Shown here in pieces: positions 31,772-38,972 of a stretch of 64,000 nucleotides of DNA. Under the pieces are notes generated by a model. That model was not told the DNA's origin. It worked only from the letters and a program-made list of their open reading frames with translations, and ran no database searches. Within the stretch, counting starts at the first letter, position 1, and each line of letters begins with the position of its first letter. Source of the stretch: Streptomyces sp. SAT1. GTDB taxonomy: Bacteria > Actinomycetota > Actinomycetes > Streptomycetales > Streptomycetaceae. Position numbers and translations under genes: made by a program. The stretch spans positions 558,001 through 622,000 of the forward strand of contig NZ_CP015849.1 in assembly GCF_001654495.1 (NCBI RefSeq), read 5' to 3'.

Positions 31772-32635
31772 TCAGTACGCCTCGGGGCGGGGTCCGGTGG
31801 GGCGGCGGCCGGTGCGCTCGGTGAGCACCTCGTCGCGGACGCGGGCGCAGCTGCGGCTGATCAGCCGGGAGACGTGCATCTGCGATATGCCGAGGCGGTC
31901 GGCGATCCGGCTCTGGGTCATGTCCTCGAAGAAGCGCATATAGAGAATGGCGCGTTCGCGCTCGGGAAGGCGGCGCAGTCCTTCCTTGGCCGATTCCCGG
32001 TCGACGACGACGTCGTAGGAGGAGTCGGCGGCGCCCAGGGTGTCGGCGAGGCTGTAGCCGTCGGCGCCGGAGGACATCTCGGCGTCCAGGGACAGCGTGC
32101 TGAAGCTCTCCAGCGCCTCCATGCCGGTGCTGACCTCCTCCTCCGTCAGCCCGGTGTGGGCGGCGACGGCGGCGAGGGTGGGCTCGGGGCTGCCGGGGTT
32201 CTGGGTGAGTTCGCGGCGCGCCACGCGCACCTTGTTGCGCAGTTCCTGGACCCGGCGGGGCACGCGCAGCGCCCACATGCGGTCCCGGAAGTGCCGCTTC
32301 ACCTCGCCGGTGATGGTGGGGACGGCGTAGCTCTCGAAGGCCCCGCGGTCCGGGTCGAACCGGTCGATGGCCTTGACCAGGCCCAGTGCCGCCACCTGGC
32401 GGAGGTCCTCGATGGATTCGCCGCGGTCGCGGAAGCGGCCCGCGATGCGGTGCGCCATGGGGAGCCAGGCGGTGGCGAGTTCGTCGCGCACCGCGTCGCG
32501 CTCGGGCCCGTCCGGCAGCGCGGTCAGGCGCCGGAAGAGGGCCTCGGTCTCGGGTGCGTCGTCGTGCGGCCGCCGGGCGGGAGCGGCCGGTTCCTCGGAA
32601 GTGCGGGAACGGCTTGCCGGTGTGTCGATGAGCAT
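31772..32635 (-). CDS. RNA polymerase sigma factor, SigB/SigF family (second copy)
   Basis: A 287-residue group 3 sigma factor paralogous to the one at 11495. Region 2: EDLRQVAALGLVKAIDRFDPDRG and FESYAVPTITGEVKRHFRDRMW; region 4: MTQSRIADRLGISQMHVSRL. Shared runs include HDDAP near the N-terminus and GISQMHVSRL. ATG 32635 follows AGGAG by 8 nt. The RsbW-like ATPase gene 0.2 kb upstream on the same strand is a natural candidate regulator. It differs from its paralogue by a longer Ser/Arg/Pro N-terminus and C-terminal tail. Confidence 0.92.
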   Translation of the reverse strand: MLIDTPASRSRTSEEPAAPARRPHDDAPETEALFRRLTALPDGPERDAVRDELATAWLPMAHRIAGRFRDRGESIEDLRQVAALGLVKAIDRFDPDRGAFESYAVPTITGEVKRHFRDRMWALRVPRRVQELRNKVRVARRELTQNPGSPEPTLAAVAAHTGLTEEEVSTGMEALESFSTLSLDAEMSSGADGYSLADTLGAADSSYDVVVDRESAKEGLRRLPERERAILYMRFFEDMTQSRIADRLGISQMHVSRLISRSCARVRDEVLTERTGRRPTGPRPEAY

Positions 32636-32869
32636 GCGGATTCGCTCCTGAACGGTGGTTTCAGGGATGTACCGCGGGAGGCGGGGAACTGCCGGGCCGA
32701 CCTGGAGGGCCTCGGAGCAGTCATGCCGCTCCCGCTGGCGCGCCTCCGGTCCGAAGCACGGGGTTCCGTCTGCCCGGGGGTGTGAGGAACAAACTCCGCT
32801 TCTTCGAATTCTTCGCGGCGGGCGGTCCGCACCGCCGCGGGGCCGCCCGGACCGGCCCGTCCGAGCGGA

Positions 32870-33307
32870 TCAGCTCAGGGAGACCATGGCGCTGATGCAC
32901 TTGCCGCCGGAGGGCAGGTCGGACACCTGGACGTCCCGGGCGAGCCTGCACACGATGGGCCAGCCGCGCCCGCCGCCGCGGTAGCGGCCCTGCCGGTCCA
33001 GCGGGGTGCGGGCCACCGGGAGGCGGTCACTGCGGTCGCTGACGCAGACGCGGACGTCGGGTCCGACGACATCGACGTGGAAGTCGGTCACCCCGCCGCC
33101 GTGCAGGATGGCGTTGGTCGTCAGTTCGGAGGCGACGAGCTGGGCGTCGGACACGGCGTGCGCGTCGCACGGCGGATGGCCGGCCCGGCAGCATTCGGTG
33201 ATCACGTGTGCCACTTCCCGCCGGGCGTCGGCCGGGCGGCACGGTCCGAGGTGGTCCGGGGCGGAGGCGGGCTCCGCGACGGGGGTGGTCCGGTGCTTCT
33301 CGCACAT
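32870..33307 (-). CDS. RsbW-like ATP-binding regulatory protein
   Basis: A 145-residue HATPase_c_2 protein: N-box ELTTNAILHGGG, G1 region VSDRSDRLP and glycine box GGGRGWPIVCRLA. Likely a serine kinase/anti-sigma of the partner-switching type. Four Cys residues occur near the N-terminus and in ITECCRAGHPPC, uncommon for the family and possibly redox-sensitive (inference). It precedes the sigma factor at 31772 on the same strand. The ATG is immediately preceded by GAGCGAGGAG. Confidence 0.82.
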   Translation of the reverse strand: MCEKHRTTPVAEPASAPDHLGPCRPADARREVAHVITECCRAGHPPCDAHAVSDAQLVASELTTNAILHGGGVTDFHVDVVGPDVRVCVSDRSDRLPVARTPLDRQGRYRGGGRGWPIVCRLARDVQVSDLPSGGKCISAMVSLS

Positions 33308-33415
33308 CTCCTCGCTCCCTGCGGCCGACGGCTGAGGCTCACGGCCTCTCTGATCCGGCTAGCCCCTGTGTGCCCGGTCAAACATCCGTGCGGGACGGCG
33401 TACGCCGGGTGAAAC

Positions 33416-33435
33416 CGAGTGAAACCGGTCACTCG
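33416..33435. promoter_or_regulatory. Operator-like inverted repeat
   Basis: CGAGTGA (33416-33422) and TCACTCG (33429-33435) around AACCGG, overlapping a direct repeat GTGAAACCG at 33409-33417 and 33419-33427. It lies between the divergently read ATPase gene and the candidate small RNA. Confidence 0.35.
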
Positions 33436-33464
33436 ACCCGCTTCGGGCACGGGTGCAGGGCCAG

Positions 33465-33575
33465 TGGTGGTTTAAGGTTCATCCATAAGCGGTGACGGGG
33501 TCGACCCGGCTGACGTCCCCCGTACATCGCCGCATACGGCCCTGGCTGGTCTCCCCCGTCCAGCCAGGGCTTTTT
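33465..33575 (+). ncRNA. Candidate 6C-type small RNA
   Basis: A 100-nt region without a gene, with two consecutive hairpins whose loops carry runs of five C: one around 33508-33534 (CGGC...GCCG stem, loop TCCCCCG) and a second at 33539-33570 with perfect 11-bp arms, loop TCTCCCCCGT, followed by TTTTT. Paired C-loop hairpins ending in an intrinsic terminator are the hallmark of the actinobacterial 6C RNA (B11 in Mycobacterium), thought to regulate mRNAs through G-rich sites. The 5' end is a guess; the AT-rich stretch 33471-33488 may be its -10 region. Identity is from pattern recognition, not a covariance search. Confidence 0.6.
33539..33575 (+). terminator. Intrinsic terminator with T run
   Basis: GCCCTGGCTGG (33539-33549), 10-nt loop, CCAGCCAGGGC (33560-33570), then TTTTT. 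A textbook Rho-independent terminator, rare in this GC-rich window; it ends the candidate small RNA. Confidence 0.85.
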
Positions 33576-33875
33576 CATGTCCTCGCCCGCCGAGGTGCCC
33601 GTTGCGCGCGCAGCCGCCGACAATGGGCTCAGGCCCTGTCGTCACCTCCCCGCCTGCCACGCGACGCCACGCAGGCTCTTCGAGCGGGGGGACCCACTCG
33701 CCGCACCGGCCCCGGCCCCCGTACCTCCGATACCTCCGGTACGAGGACCGGGACACCAGTGCACCGGGAGCACGCACCGGCACCGCGAGCCCCGCCCCGG
33801 GCGGACGACGCGAAGGCGGCGACAGGACCCAGGCACACGCGCCGATCCGGACACCACGGCGAAGGGCCACGGGCC
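33576..33875 (+). other. Intergenic region upstream of the CNB gene
   Basis: Three hundred bases between the small RNA terminator and the cyclic-nucleotide-binding gene. Reading frames here lack conserved content. A short repeat TACCTCCG occurs twice at 33722-33738 within GTACC...GGTAC. No clear promoter seen. Confidence 0.4.
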
Positions 33876-34328
33876 ATGACCAAAGCGATCAAACTCCTCA
33901 CCGCGCTCCCCCACAAGCAGCGCGAACGCCTCATGGAAGTCGCGCGGGAGGTCTCCTTCCCGGAGGACACCCGGATCTTCGAAGCGGGCGGCACCGCCGA
34001 CCGCTTCTGGGTGATCAGGTCCGGCGCCGTCCACCTCGACCAGCAGGTCACGCCCACCCGCCGGGTCACCGTGGCCAGCCTCGGCGCGGGCGACCTGCTG
34101 GGCTGGTCCTGGCTCTTCCCGCCGTACGAGTGGGACTTCGGCGCCGAGGCCTTCAGCCGGGTGCGGACCTACGAGTTCGACGCCTCGGCGGTGCTGGCCC
34201 TGTCCGTGGAGGATCCGCTGCTGGGCCTGTCGCTGGTGCGGACCGTCGCGGAGATCCTCGCCCACCGTCTGGAGCTGACCCGGGGCAGGCTGCTGGAGCA
34301 GTACACGATCCCCCGGCGGGGCCTGTAG
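33876..34328 (+). CDS. Stand-alone cyclic nucleotide-binding domain protein
   Basis: A 150-residue protein composed almost only of a Crp/Fnr-type cNMP-binding domain: EVSFPEDTRIFEAGGTADRFWVIRSGAVHLDQQV, then the phosphate-cassette region SLGAGDLLGWSWLFPPYEWDFGAEAFSRVRTYEFD. There is no DNA-binding helix-turn-helix, so it is a sensor or adaptor and not a Crp regulator. The usual RSA phosphate-binding residues are not obvious, so its ligand may not be cAMP. ATG 33876 follows GAAGGGCC. A second CNB domain occurs fused to a kinase at 52781. Confidence 0.85.
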   Translation: MTKAIKLLTALPHKQRERLMEVAREVSFPEDTRIFEAGGTADRFWVIRSGAVHLDQQVTPTRRVTVASLGAGDLLGWSWLFPPYEWDFGAEAFSRVRTYEFDASAVLALSVEDPLLGLSLVRTVAEILAHRLELTRGRLLEQYTIPRRGL

Positions 34329-34346
34329 ACGGCAGCGCCCCGCGCC

Positions 34347-35657
34347 TCAGATCCGGTAGCGGCGCAGCGCCGGTACGGCCGCCGCCAGCGCCAGCATCAG
34401 GACGACGACCAGGAGCCCGCCCCCGGCGACGGCCGCGCGCGGCCCGAAGAGCGAGCCGGCCGTGCCGTGCAGCACGTCGGCCAGGCGCGGTCCGCCCGCC
34501 ACGACGACCGTGAAGACGCCCTGCATCCGGCCGCGCATCTCGTCGGTGGCGGCGGACAGCAGGATCGCGCCGCGGAAGACCATGGACACCATGTCGGCGA
34601 CGCCCGCCACGGCCAGGAACACCACCGCGACCCACAGGTTGCGGCTCACTCCCACCCCGGCGACGGCCAGGCCCCAGGCGGTGACCGCGCCGATGACCAT
34701 CCAGCCGTGCCGGCGCGCCCGGGAGAAGGTGCCGGAGAACAGGCCCCCGGCCACCGCGCCCAGGGGGATCGCCGCGAACAGCAGGCCGAGCGCCAGGCCC
34801 TCGCCGTAGGGGGCGTAGGTCTCGGCGGCCAGTTGCGGGAACAGGGCGCGGGGCATGCCGAAGACCATGGCGATGATGTCCGCGAGGAAGGACAGCAGCA
34901 GCACCTTGTGCCCGGAGATGTAACGGAAACCGGCGGCTATCTCCCGCACCCCGGCGCGGCGCTCGGCCGGGGCCGAAAGGGGCGGCAGCGCCGGCAGCCG
35001 CCACACCGCCCACACCGTGGCGCACAGTGCCACCGCGTCGATCAGATACAGCTCGGGCAGCCCGATCACGGGTATCAGCGCACCGGCCAGCAGCGGTCCG
35101 GCGACCAGGCCGGTCTGCATGACCGTGGAGCTCAGCGCGTTGGCGGCGGGCAGTTCCTCCTCGGGGACCAGCCGGGCGATGGAGGCGTTGCGCGCCGGGG
35201 AGTTCAGCCCGAAGAACGCCTGCTGGGCGGCGAGCAGCACCATCAGCACCACCACCGAGTCCAGCCCGGTCAGGGCCTGCGCCCAGAACAGCAGCGAGGT
35301 GACGGCGATACCGCAGTTGGTCACCAGCAGCAGCTTGCGGCGGTCCACGGTGTCGGCGACGGCGCCGCCCCACAGCGCGAAGACCACCATCGGCACCAGA
35401 CCGGCCAGGCTCGCGTAGCCGACCCAGGCCGAGGAACCGGTGATGTCGTAGATCTGCTTGGGCACGGCGACCGCCGTGAGCTGGCTGCCGACCGCGGTGA
35501 CGATGGTGGAGGACCACAGCCTGCGGTAGGCGGGGATGCGCAGCGGACGGGTGTCCATGGCCCAGCGGCGCCAGCCCCGCCGGGCCTGCTCGGCCGGGCC
35601 GGGGGTGCCGCCGGTGCGGGCCGGACTGCTGCTGTCGGTGCTCTCGCTGGTGTCCAC
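34347..35657 (-). CDS. MFS transporter, EntS-like
   Basis: A 436-residue major facilitator with 10-12 hydrophobic segments. The loop GGAVADTVDRRKLL after segment 2 and NSPARNASIARLVPEEELPAANAL fit the EntS-type family that exports siderophores or drugs. It starts with GTG 35657, with AGGAACC upstream. No siderophore biosynthesis genes are near, so the substrate is unknown. It ends 19 bp from the converging CNB gene. Confidence 0.88.
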   Translation of the reverse strand: MDTSESTDSSSPARTGGTPGPAEQARRGWRRWAMDTRPLRIPAYRRLWSSTIVTAVGSQLTAVAVPKQIYDITGSSAWVGYASLAGLVPMVVFALWGGAVADTVDRRKLLLVTNCGIAVTSLLFWAQALTGLDSVVVLMVLLAAQQAFFGLNSPARNASIARLVPEEELPAANALSSTVMQTGLVAGPLLAGALIPVIGLPELYLIDAVALCATVWAVWRLPALPPLSAPAERRAGVREIAAGFRYISGHKVLLLSFLADIIAMVFGMPRALFPQLAAETYAPYGEGLALGLLFAAIPLGAVAGGLFSGTFSRARRHGWMVIGAVTAWGLAVAGVGVSRNLWVAVVFLAVAGVADMVSMVFRGAILLSAATDEMRGRMQGVFTVVVAGGPRLADVLHGTAGSLFGPRAAVAGGGLLVVVLMLALAAAVPALRRYRI

Positions 35658-35914
35658 GGGGTTCCTGGTTGCTCGTTACATCTTTCTGTCCGGGTTCACT
35701 ATCGCAGCACAGACCGTGCCGTTCGCACCCGTCCGCGCTGCGGCGGGGGCCGCGGGCACGGCCCCGGCGGGCCGATCCGGCCATGTGCGGATCGTGCGAA
35801 GGTCCGGCGGGTGCCGGGCGGAGCGCCGTTTGACGCGGCGGCGGCAGGTGACCCGACGGCGAGCACATACGGCCCGAGACACGGACTACTTTCGATCGCA
35901 GGTGACTTTTCTTC

Positions 35915-36169
35915 ATGGAGAACTGGCGAGAACACGCCGCGTGCCGCCACGAGGACCCCGACCTGTTCTTCCCGATCGGTACCACCGGTCCGGCACTGGT
36001 GCAGACCGAGCAGGCCAAGGCGGTGTGCCGCCGATGTCCCGTCCGTGAGGAGTGTCTGCGCTGGGCGCTGGACACGGACCAGACCATCGGTGTGTGGGGC
36101 GGGACGGGCGAGGACGAGCGGCGCGCGCTGCGGCGGCGCCGTGCCGTGGCCCGCCGCCGGCAGGGCTGA
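35915..36169 (+). CDS. WhiB-like iron-sulfur regulatory protein
   Basis: An 84-residue Wbl protein. Cys10, Cys38, Cys41 and Cys47 (CRRCPVREEC) are the four [4Fe-4S] ligands; DLFFPIG and GVWGGTGEDERRALRRRR complete the signature, close to the WhiB1/WblE type. The turn reads GVWGGTGEDE where most members have GVWGGLS/T. Wbl proteins bind the primary sigma factor and DNA and respond to oxygen or NO. A TACTTT -10-like box at 35887-35892 would give a short leader. The ribosome site is poor. Confidence 0.9.
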   Translation: MENWREHAACRHEDPDLFFPIGTTGPALVQTEQAKAVCRRCPVREECLRWALDTDQTIGVWGGTGEDERRALRRRRAVARRRQG

Positions 36170-36186
36170 CCGCCCGGCCGGTACGA

Positions 36187-38151
36187 CTACTTTCCCGCCC
36201 GGGAGACCGCGGACCGCGGGTCCCCGGCCTCCTCGGTCCGCACGCCGTCCCGCGCCCCGGGCCCCGTCTCGTCGGGGGCCGCGGGCAGGCGGAGGGTGAA
36301 GACGCTGCCCGCGCCCGGCTCGCTGGCCGCGGCCGCGGTCCCGCCGTGGGCCTCGACCAGCTGACGGACGATGGCCAGGCCGAGACCGCTGCCGCCGGTG
36401 CGGCGGCTGCGGGACTTCTCCGCCCGCCAGAACCGGTCGAAGACGTGCGGCAGATCGTCCGGCGCGATGCCGGTGCCGGTGTCGGCCACCGTGAGGACCA
36501 CCGTGTCGCCGTCGCGGTGCGCGGCCAGTGCGACGGTGCCGTCCGCGGGTGTGTGGCGCACCGCGTTGGAGACCAGGTTGCCGAGCACCTGCCGCATGCG
36601 GACCGGGTCGGCGTCCAGACAGGGGCCGTCCGCGCAGTCGGTGCGCAGCGTGACCCCGGCGGCGCGGGCGGCGACCCGGTGGGCCGCCGCGACCTGGTCG
36701 AGCAGGTCGCGGGCGCCCAGCGGCTCCCGGTGCAGGCGCAGGGTGCCCGCGTCGGCGGCGGCGAGGTCCTGGAGGTCGTCGATGACCCGCTGGAGCACCA
36801 GCGCCTCGTCGTGCAGGGAGGAGAGCAGGGCGGGGTCGGGGTCGACGAGGCCGTCCCGGGCCACCTCCAGCCAGCCGCGGATGTTGGTGAGCGGGCTGCG
36901 CAGCTCGTGCGCGATGTCGCTGACCATCGCCTTGCGCTGGGCCTCCAGGCGTTCGCGGCGCTCGGTCAGCGCGTTGAACGCCTGGGCGAGCAGCCCGGTC
37001 TCGTCCCGGGTGGTGACGGGCACCCGTACATGCTGGTCCGGGGGCTGGCGGGCGGCCTCGGTCAGGGCGCGCAGCGGGCGCACGAGCCGGCCGGCGACCA
37101 CGGCGGTGACGGCGACCGTGACGGCCAGCACCAGACCGGCGGCACCGATGATCTTCGCCTTGTTGGCGGGCGACATGACGAACCGGGTGGCGGCCCGGTC
37201 CCCGCCGCCCAGGAAGAGCTGGGCGGCGGGGGCGACATAGGGGTCGAGCTGGTCCCGGTAGGCGTCGTCGGCGCACTGCTGCGCCTTCTGCTGTGCCTTC
37301 TGCCGCGCCTCGTGCCGCGCCTCGTCGGTGGCACCGCCGCCCGCTCCGAGGGCGCCCTTGTAGTAGTAGCGGACGGCGGTCCTCGAGACGAGGTAGCGGC
37401 CGCCGGCCCCGGGCTCGAACTCCAGGGCGCCGAGGTCGGGGTCCAGGCCGGCCCGCCGGATGCAGGCGCGGGCCCGCAGGGTCACGTCGTCCAGGGCCCT
37501 GCGCTCGGTGGCCGTGGGGGTGTTGAGTGCGCCGTCGGCGCACTCCTCCGGCACCTCGGTGACACCGCGTGTTCCGTCGTCGGAGACCAGGTAGGGGCGG
37601 CCGCCCGGGGTGTGCCGGACCGTGGTGGGGACGCCGTTGGCGGCGAAGCAGCTCCGGCGCTTGGCCGCCACCTGGTCGAGCTGCCGGCGTTCACCGGCCG
37701 GCAGCGCGTAGGGGCCGACCGCCCGCGGGTCGATCCCGCTGAGCTGGGCGCCGCGCTGGGTGTAGGTGTCGGTGTGCAGGGGGTCGACGGTGGCGGCGGG
37801 GCTGGGTGGCAGCGGGCTGCCGGGCGGCGCGGAGTCGGCGACCAGGGTGCGGTCGGCGGTGGTGAGGGCGACCCGGCGGCCGGTCTGCGCCGCGAGCCCG
37901 CGGACGGTGGCCGCGACGCCCTTCCAGTCGCGGTGGGTGGCCGCGTAGCCGCTGAGCCGGGCCAGGATGGCGACGTCGTCGGCGAGGTCCTGGCCCTGCT
38001 CCTGCCGCAGGGCGCTGGTGGTGGTCTGCACCGCCAGCCAGGCGGTCGCCGCCACCGAGCAGCCGGCGATCAGGACGGAGGCGACCAGCAGCCGCACCAG
38101 CAGCCGTTTGCGCAGCGGTATGCCGCCGCCCGGCCCGGCCTTCTTCCTCAC
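36187..38151 (-). CDS. Two-component sensor histidine kinase
   Basis: A 654-residue membrane kinase: N-terminal helix (LLVRLLVASVLIAGCSVAATAWLAV), an extracytoplasmic domain of roughly 290 residues, a second helix (IIGAAGLVLAVTVAVTAVVAG), HAMP linker, H-box DIAHELRSPLTNIRGW, N-box LGNLVSNAVRHTP, G1 ADTGTGI and G2 GSGLGLAIV. The sensor part contains four Cys (RRSCF, PEECA, RACIR, QQCAD) that could form disulfides. GTG 38151 overlaps the response regulator stop (GTGA), so the pair is coupled. Signal unknown. Confidence 0.92.
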   Translation of the reverse strand: MRKKAGPGGGIPLRKRLLVRLLVASVLIAGCSVAATAWLAVQTTTSALRQEQGQDLADDVAILARLSGYAATHRDWKGVAATVRGLAAQTGRRVALTTADRTLVADSAPPGSPLPPSPAATVDPLHTDTYTQRGAQLSGIDPRAVGPYALPAGERRQLDQVAAKRRSCFAANGVPTTVRHTPGGRPYLVSDDGTRGVTEVPEECADGALNTPTATERRALDDVTLRARACIRRAGLDPDLGALEFEPGAGGRYLVSRTAVRYYYKGALGAGGGATDEARHEARQKAQQKAQQCADDAYRDQLDPYVAPAAQLFLGGGDRAATRFVMSPANKAKIIGAAGLVLAVTVAVTAVVAGRLVRPLRALTEAARQPPDQHVRVPVTTRDETGLLAQAFNALTERRERLEAQRKAMVSDIAHELRSPLTNIRGWLEVARDGLVDPDPALLSSLHDEALVLQRVIDDLQDLAAADAGTLRLHREPLGARDLLDQVAAAHRVAARAAGVTLRTDCADGPCLDADPVRMRQVLGNLVSNAVRHTPADGTVALAAHRDGDTVVLTVADTGTGIAPDDLPHVFDRFWRAEKSRSRRTGGSGLGLAIVRQLVEAHGGTAAAASEPGAGSVFTLRLPAAPDETGPGARDGVRTEEAGDPRSAVSRAGK

Positions 38152-38843
38152 GCCGCCGCGCTGTTCAGCTTGTAGCCGACGCCGAAGACGGTCAGCAGCC
38201 GTACCGGGCGGCGCGGGTCGGCCTCCAGCTTCTTGCGCAGGTTCATGATGTGCACGTCTATGGCCCGTTCGGTGGAGGCGCGGTCCAGTCCGCGGGTGCG
38301 GTGGAGCAGTTGGTGCCGGGTGAAGACCCGGTCGGGTTCGCCGGCCATGGCGAGCAGGATCTCGAACTCGGCCGGGGTGCACACCACCGGCCGCCCCTCG
38401 CACCGCACCTCGTGCCGCACCGGGTCGACGGCGAGCCCGGCGGCGCGCAGCACGGGGTCCTCGCGCCGCTCGGCGGCCCGCCCGCTGCGGCGCAGCACGG
38501 TCCGTATCCGCGCCATCAGCTCGCGGGGGCTGTACGGCTTGGTCATGTAGTCGTCCGCGCCCAGCTCCAGGCCGAGCAGCACGTCGTCCTCGGTGTTGCG
38601 GGCGGTCAGCATCAGCACCGGGACGTCGTCGTCCCGGCGCAGTTCCCGGCAGACCCCGAAGCCGTCGAGCACCGGCAGCATGAGGTCGAGGACGACCAGG
38701 TCGGGCCGGTGCAGCCGGGCCGCCTCCAGGGCGGCCCGGCCGTCGTGGACCACGGTCGCGGTGTGGCCCTCCAGCAGCAGGGACCGGCGGATGAGTTCGG
38801 CCTGCATCTCGTCGTCCTCGGCGACCAGCACATGTGCGCACAC
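38148..38843 (-). CDS. OmpR-family response regulator
   Basis: A 231-residue regulator: receiver with the acidic pair in VAEDDEMQ, phosphoacceptor Asp in LVVLDLMLP and the conserved Lys in DYMTKPY, then a winged helix (ILLAMAGEPDRVFTRHQLL, RAIDVHIMNLRKKLEADP). Start set at GTG 38843 because TAGGAT lies exactly 7 nt upstream (leaderless geometry), in place of the upstream ATG at 38882. It overlaps the kinase gene by 4 nt and would be its partner. Confidence 0.92.
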   Translation of the reverse strand: MCAHVLVAEDDEMQAELIRRSLLLEGHTATVVHDGRAALEAARLHRPDLVVLDLMLPVLDGFGVCRELRRDDDVPVLMLTARNTEDDVLLGLELGADDYMTKPYSPRELMARIRTVLRRSGRAAERREDPVLRAAGLAVDPVRHEVRCEGRPVVCTPAEFEILLAMAGEPDRVFTRHQLLHRTRGLDRASTERAIDVHIMNLRKKLEADPRRPVRLLTVFGVGYKLNSAAA

Positions 38844-38850
38844 CTGGCGG

Positions 38851-38856
38851 ATCCTA
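38851..38856 (-). promoter_or_regulatory. -10 box of a leaderless promoter for the two-component operon
   Basis: Minus-strand TAGGAT followed by 7 nt and GTG 38843, with no ribosome site. The same spacing occurs before several other genes in the window. Confidence 0.55.
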
Positions 38857-38972
38857 AGCGGTCGGCGGGCCGGGGACGGCACGGCGGTGGCGGGTGATCA
38901 TGTCTCGACCATGGCCGACACATGTGAGGAACCCGTCAGGGCCGGCCGTCCGGCGCCCCGGATCCGCCGCCG

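Noticed and set aside
32770..32810. Possible SigB-type promoter before the second sigma gene (GTTT-N15-GGGCAG, minus strand)
   Set aside because: The -10 departs from GGGTAC/T at two positions and lies about 150 bp from the start codon; too weak to list.
32655..32984. Plus-strand frame between the sigma and ATPase genes
   Set aside because: Low-complexity Arg/Pro/Ser content; it overlaps the 3' end of the ATPase gene.
33455..33500. tRNA-like GGTTCATCC segment
   Set aside because: The T-arm spacing is wrong and no acceptor or anticodon stem can be built.
33429..33623. Small minus-strand frame across the small RNA region
   Set aside because: No ribosome site or conserved content; the region is better explained by hairpins and a terminator on the plus strand.
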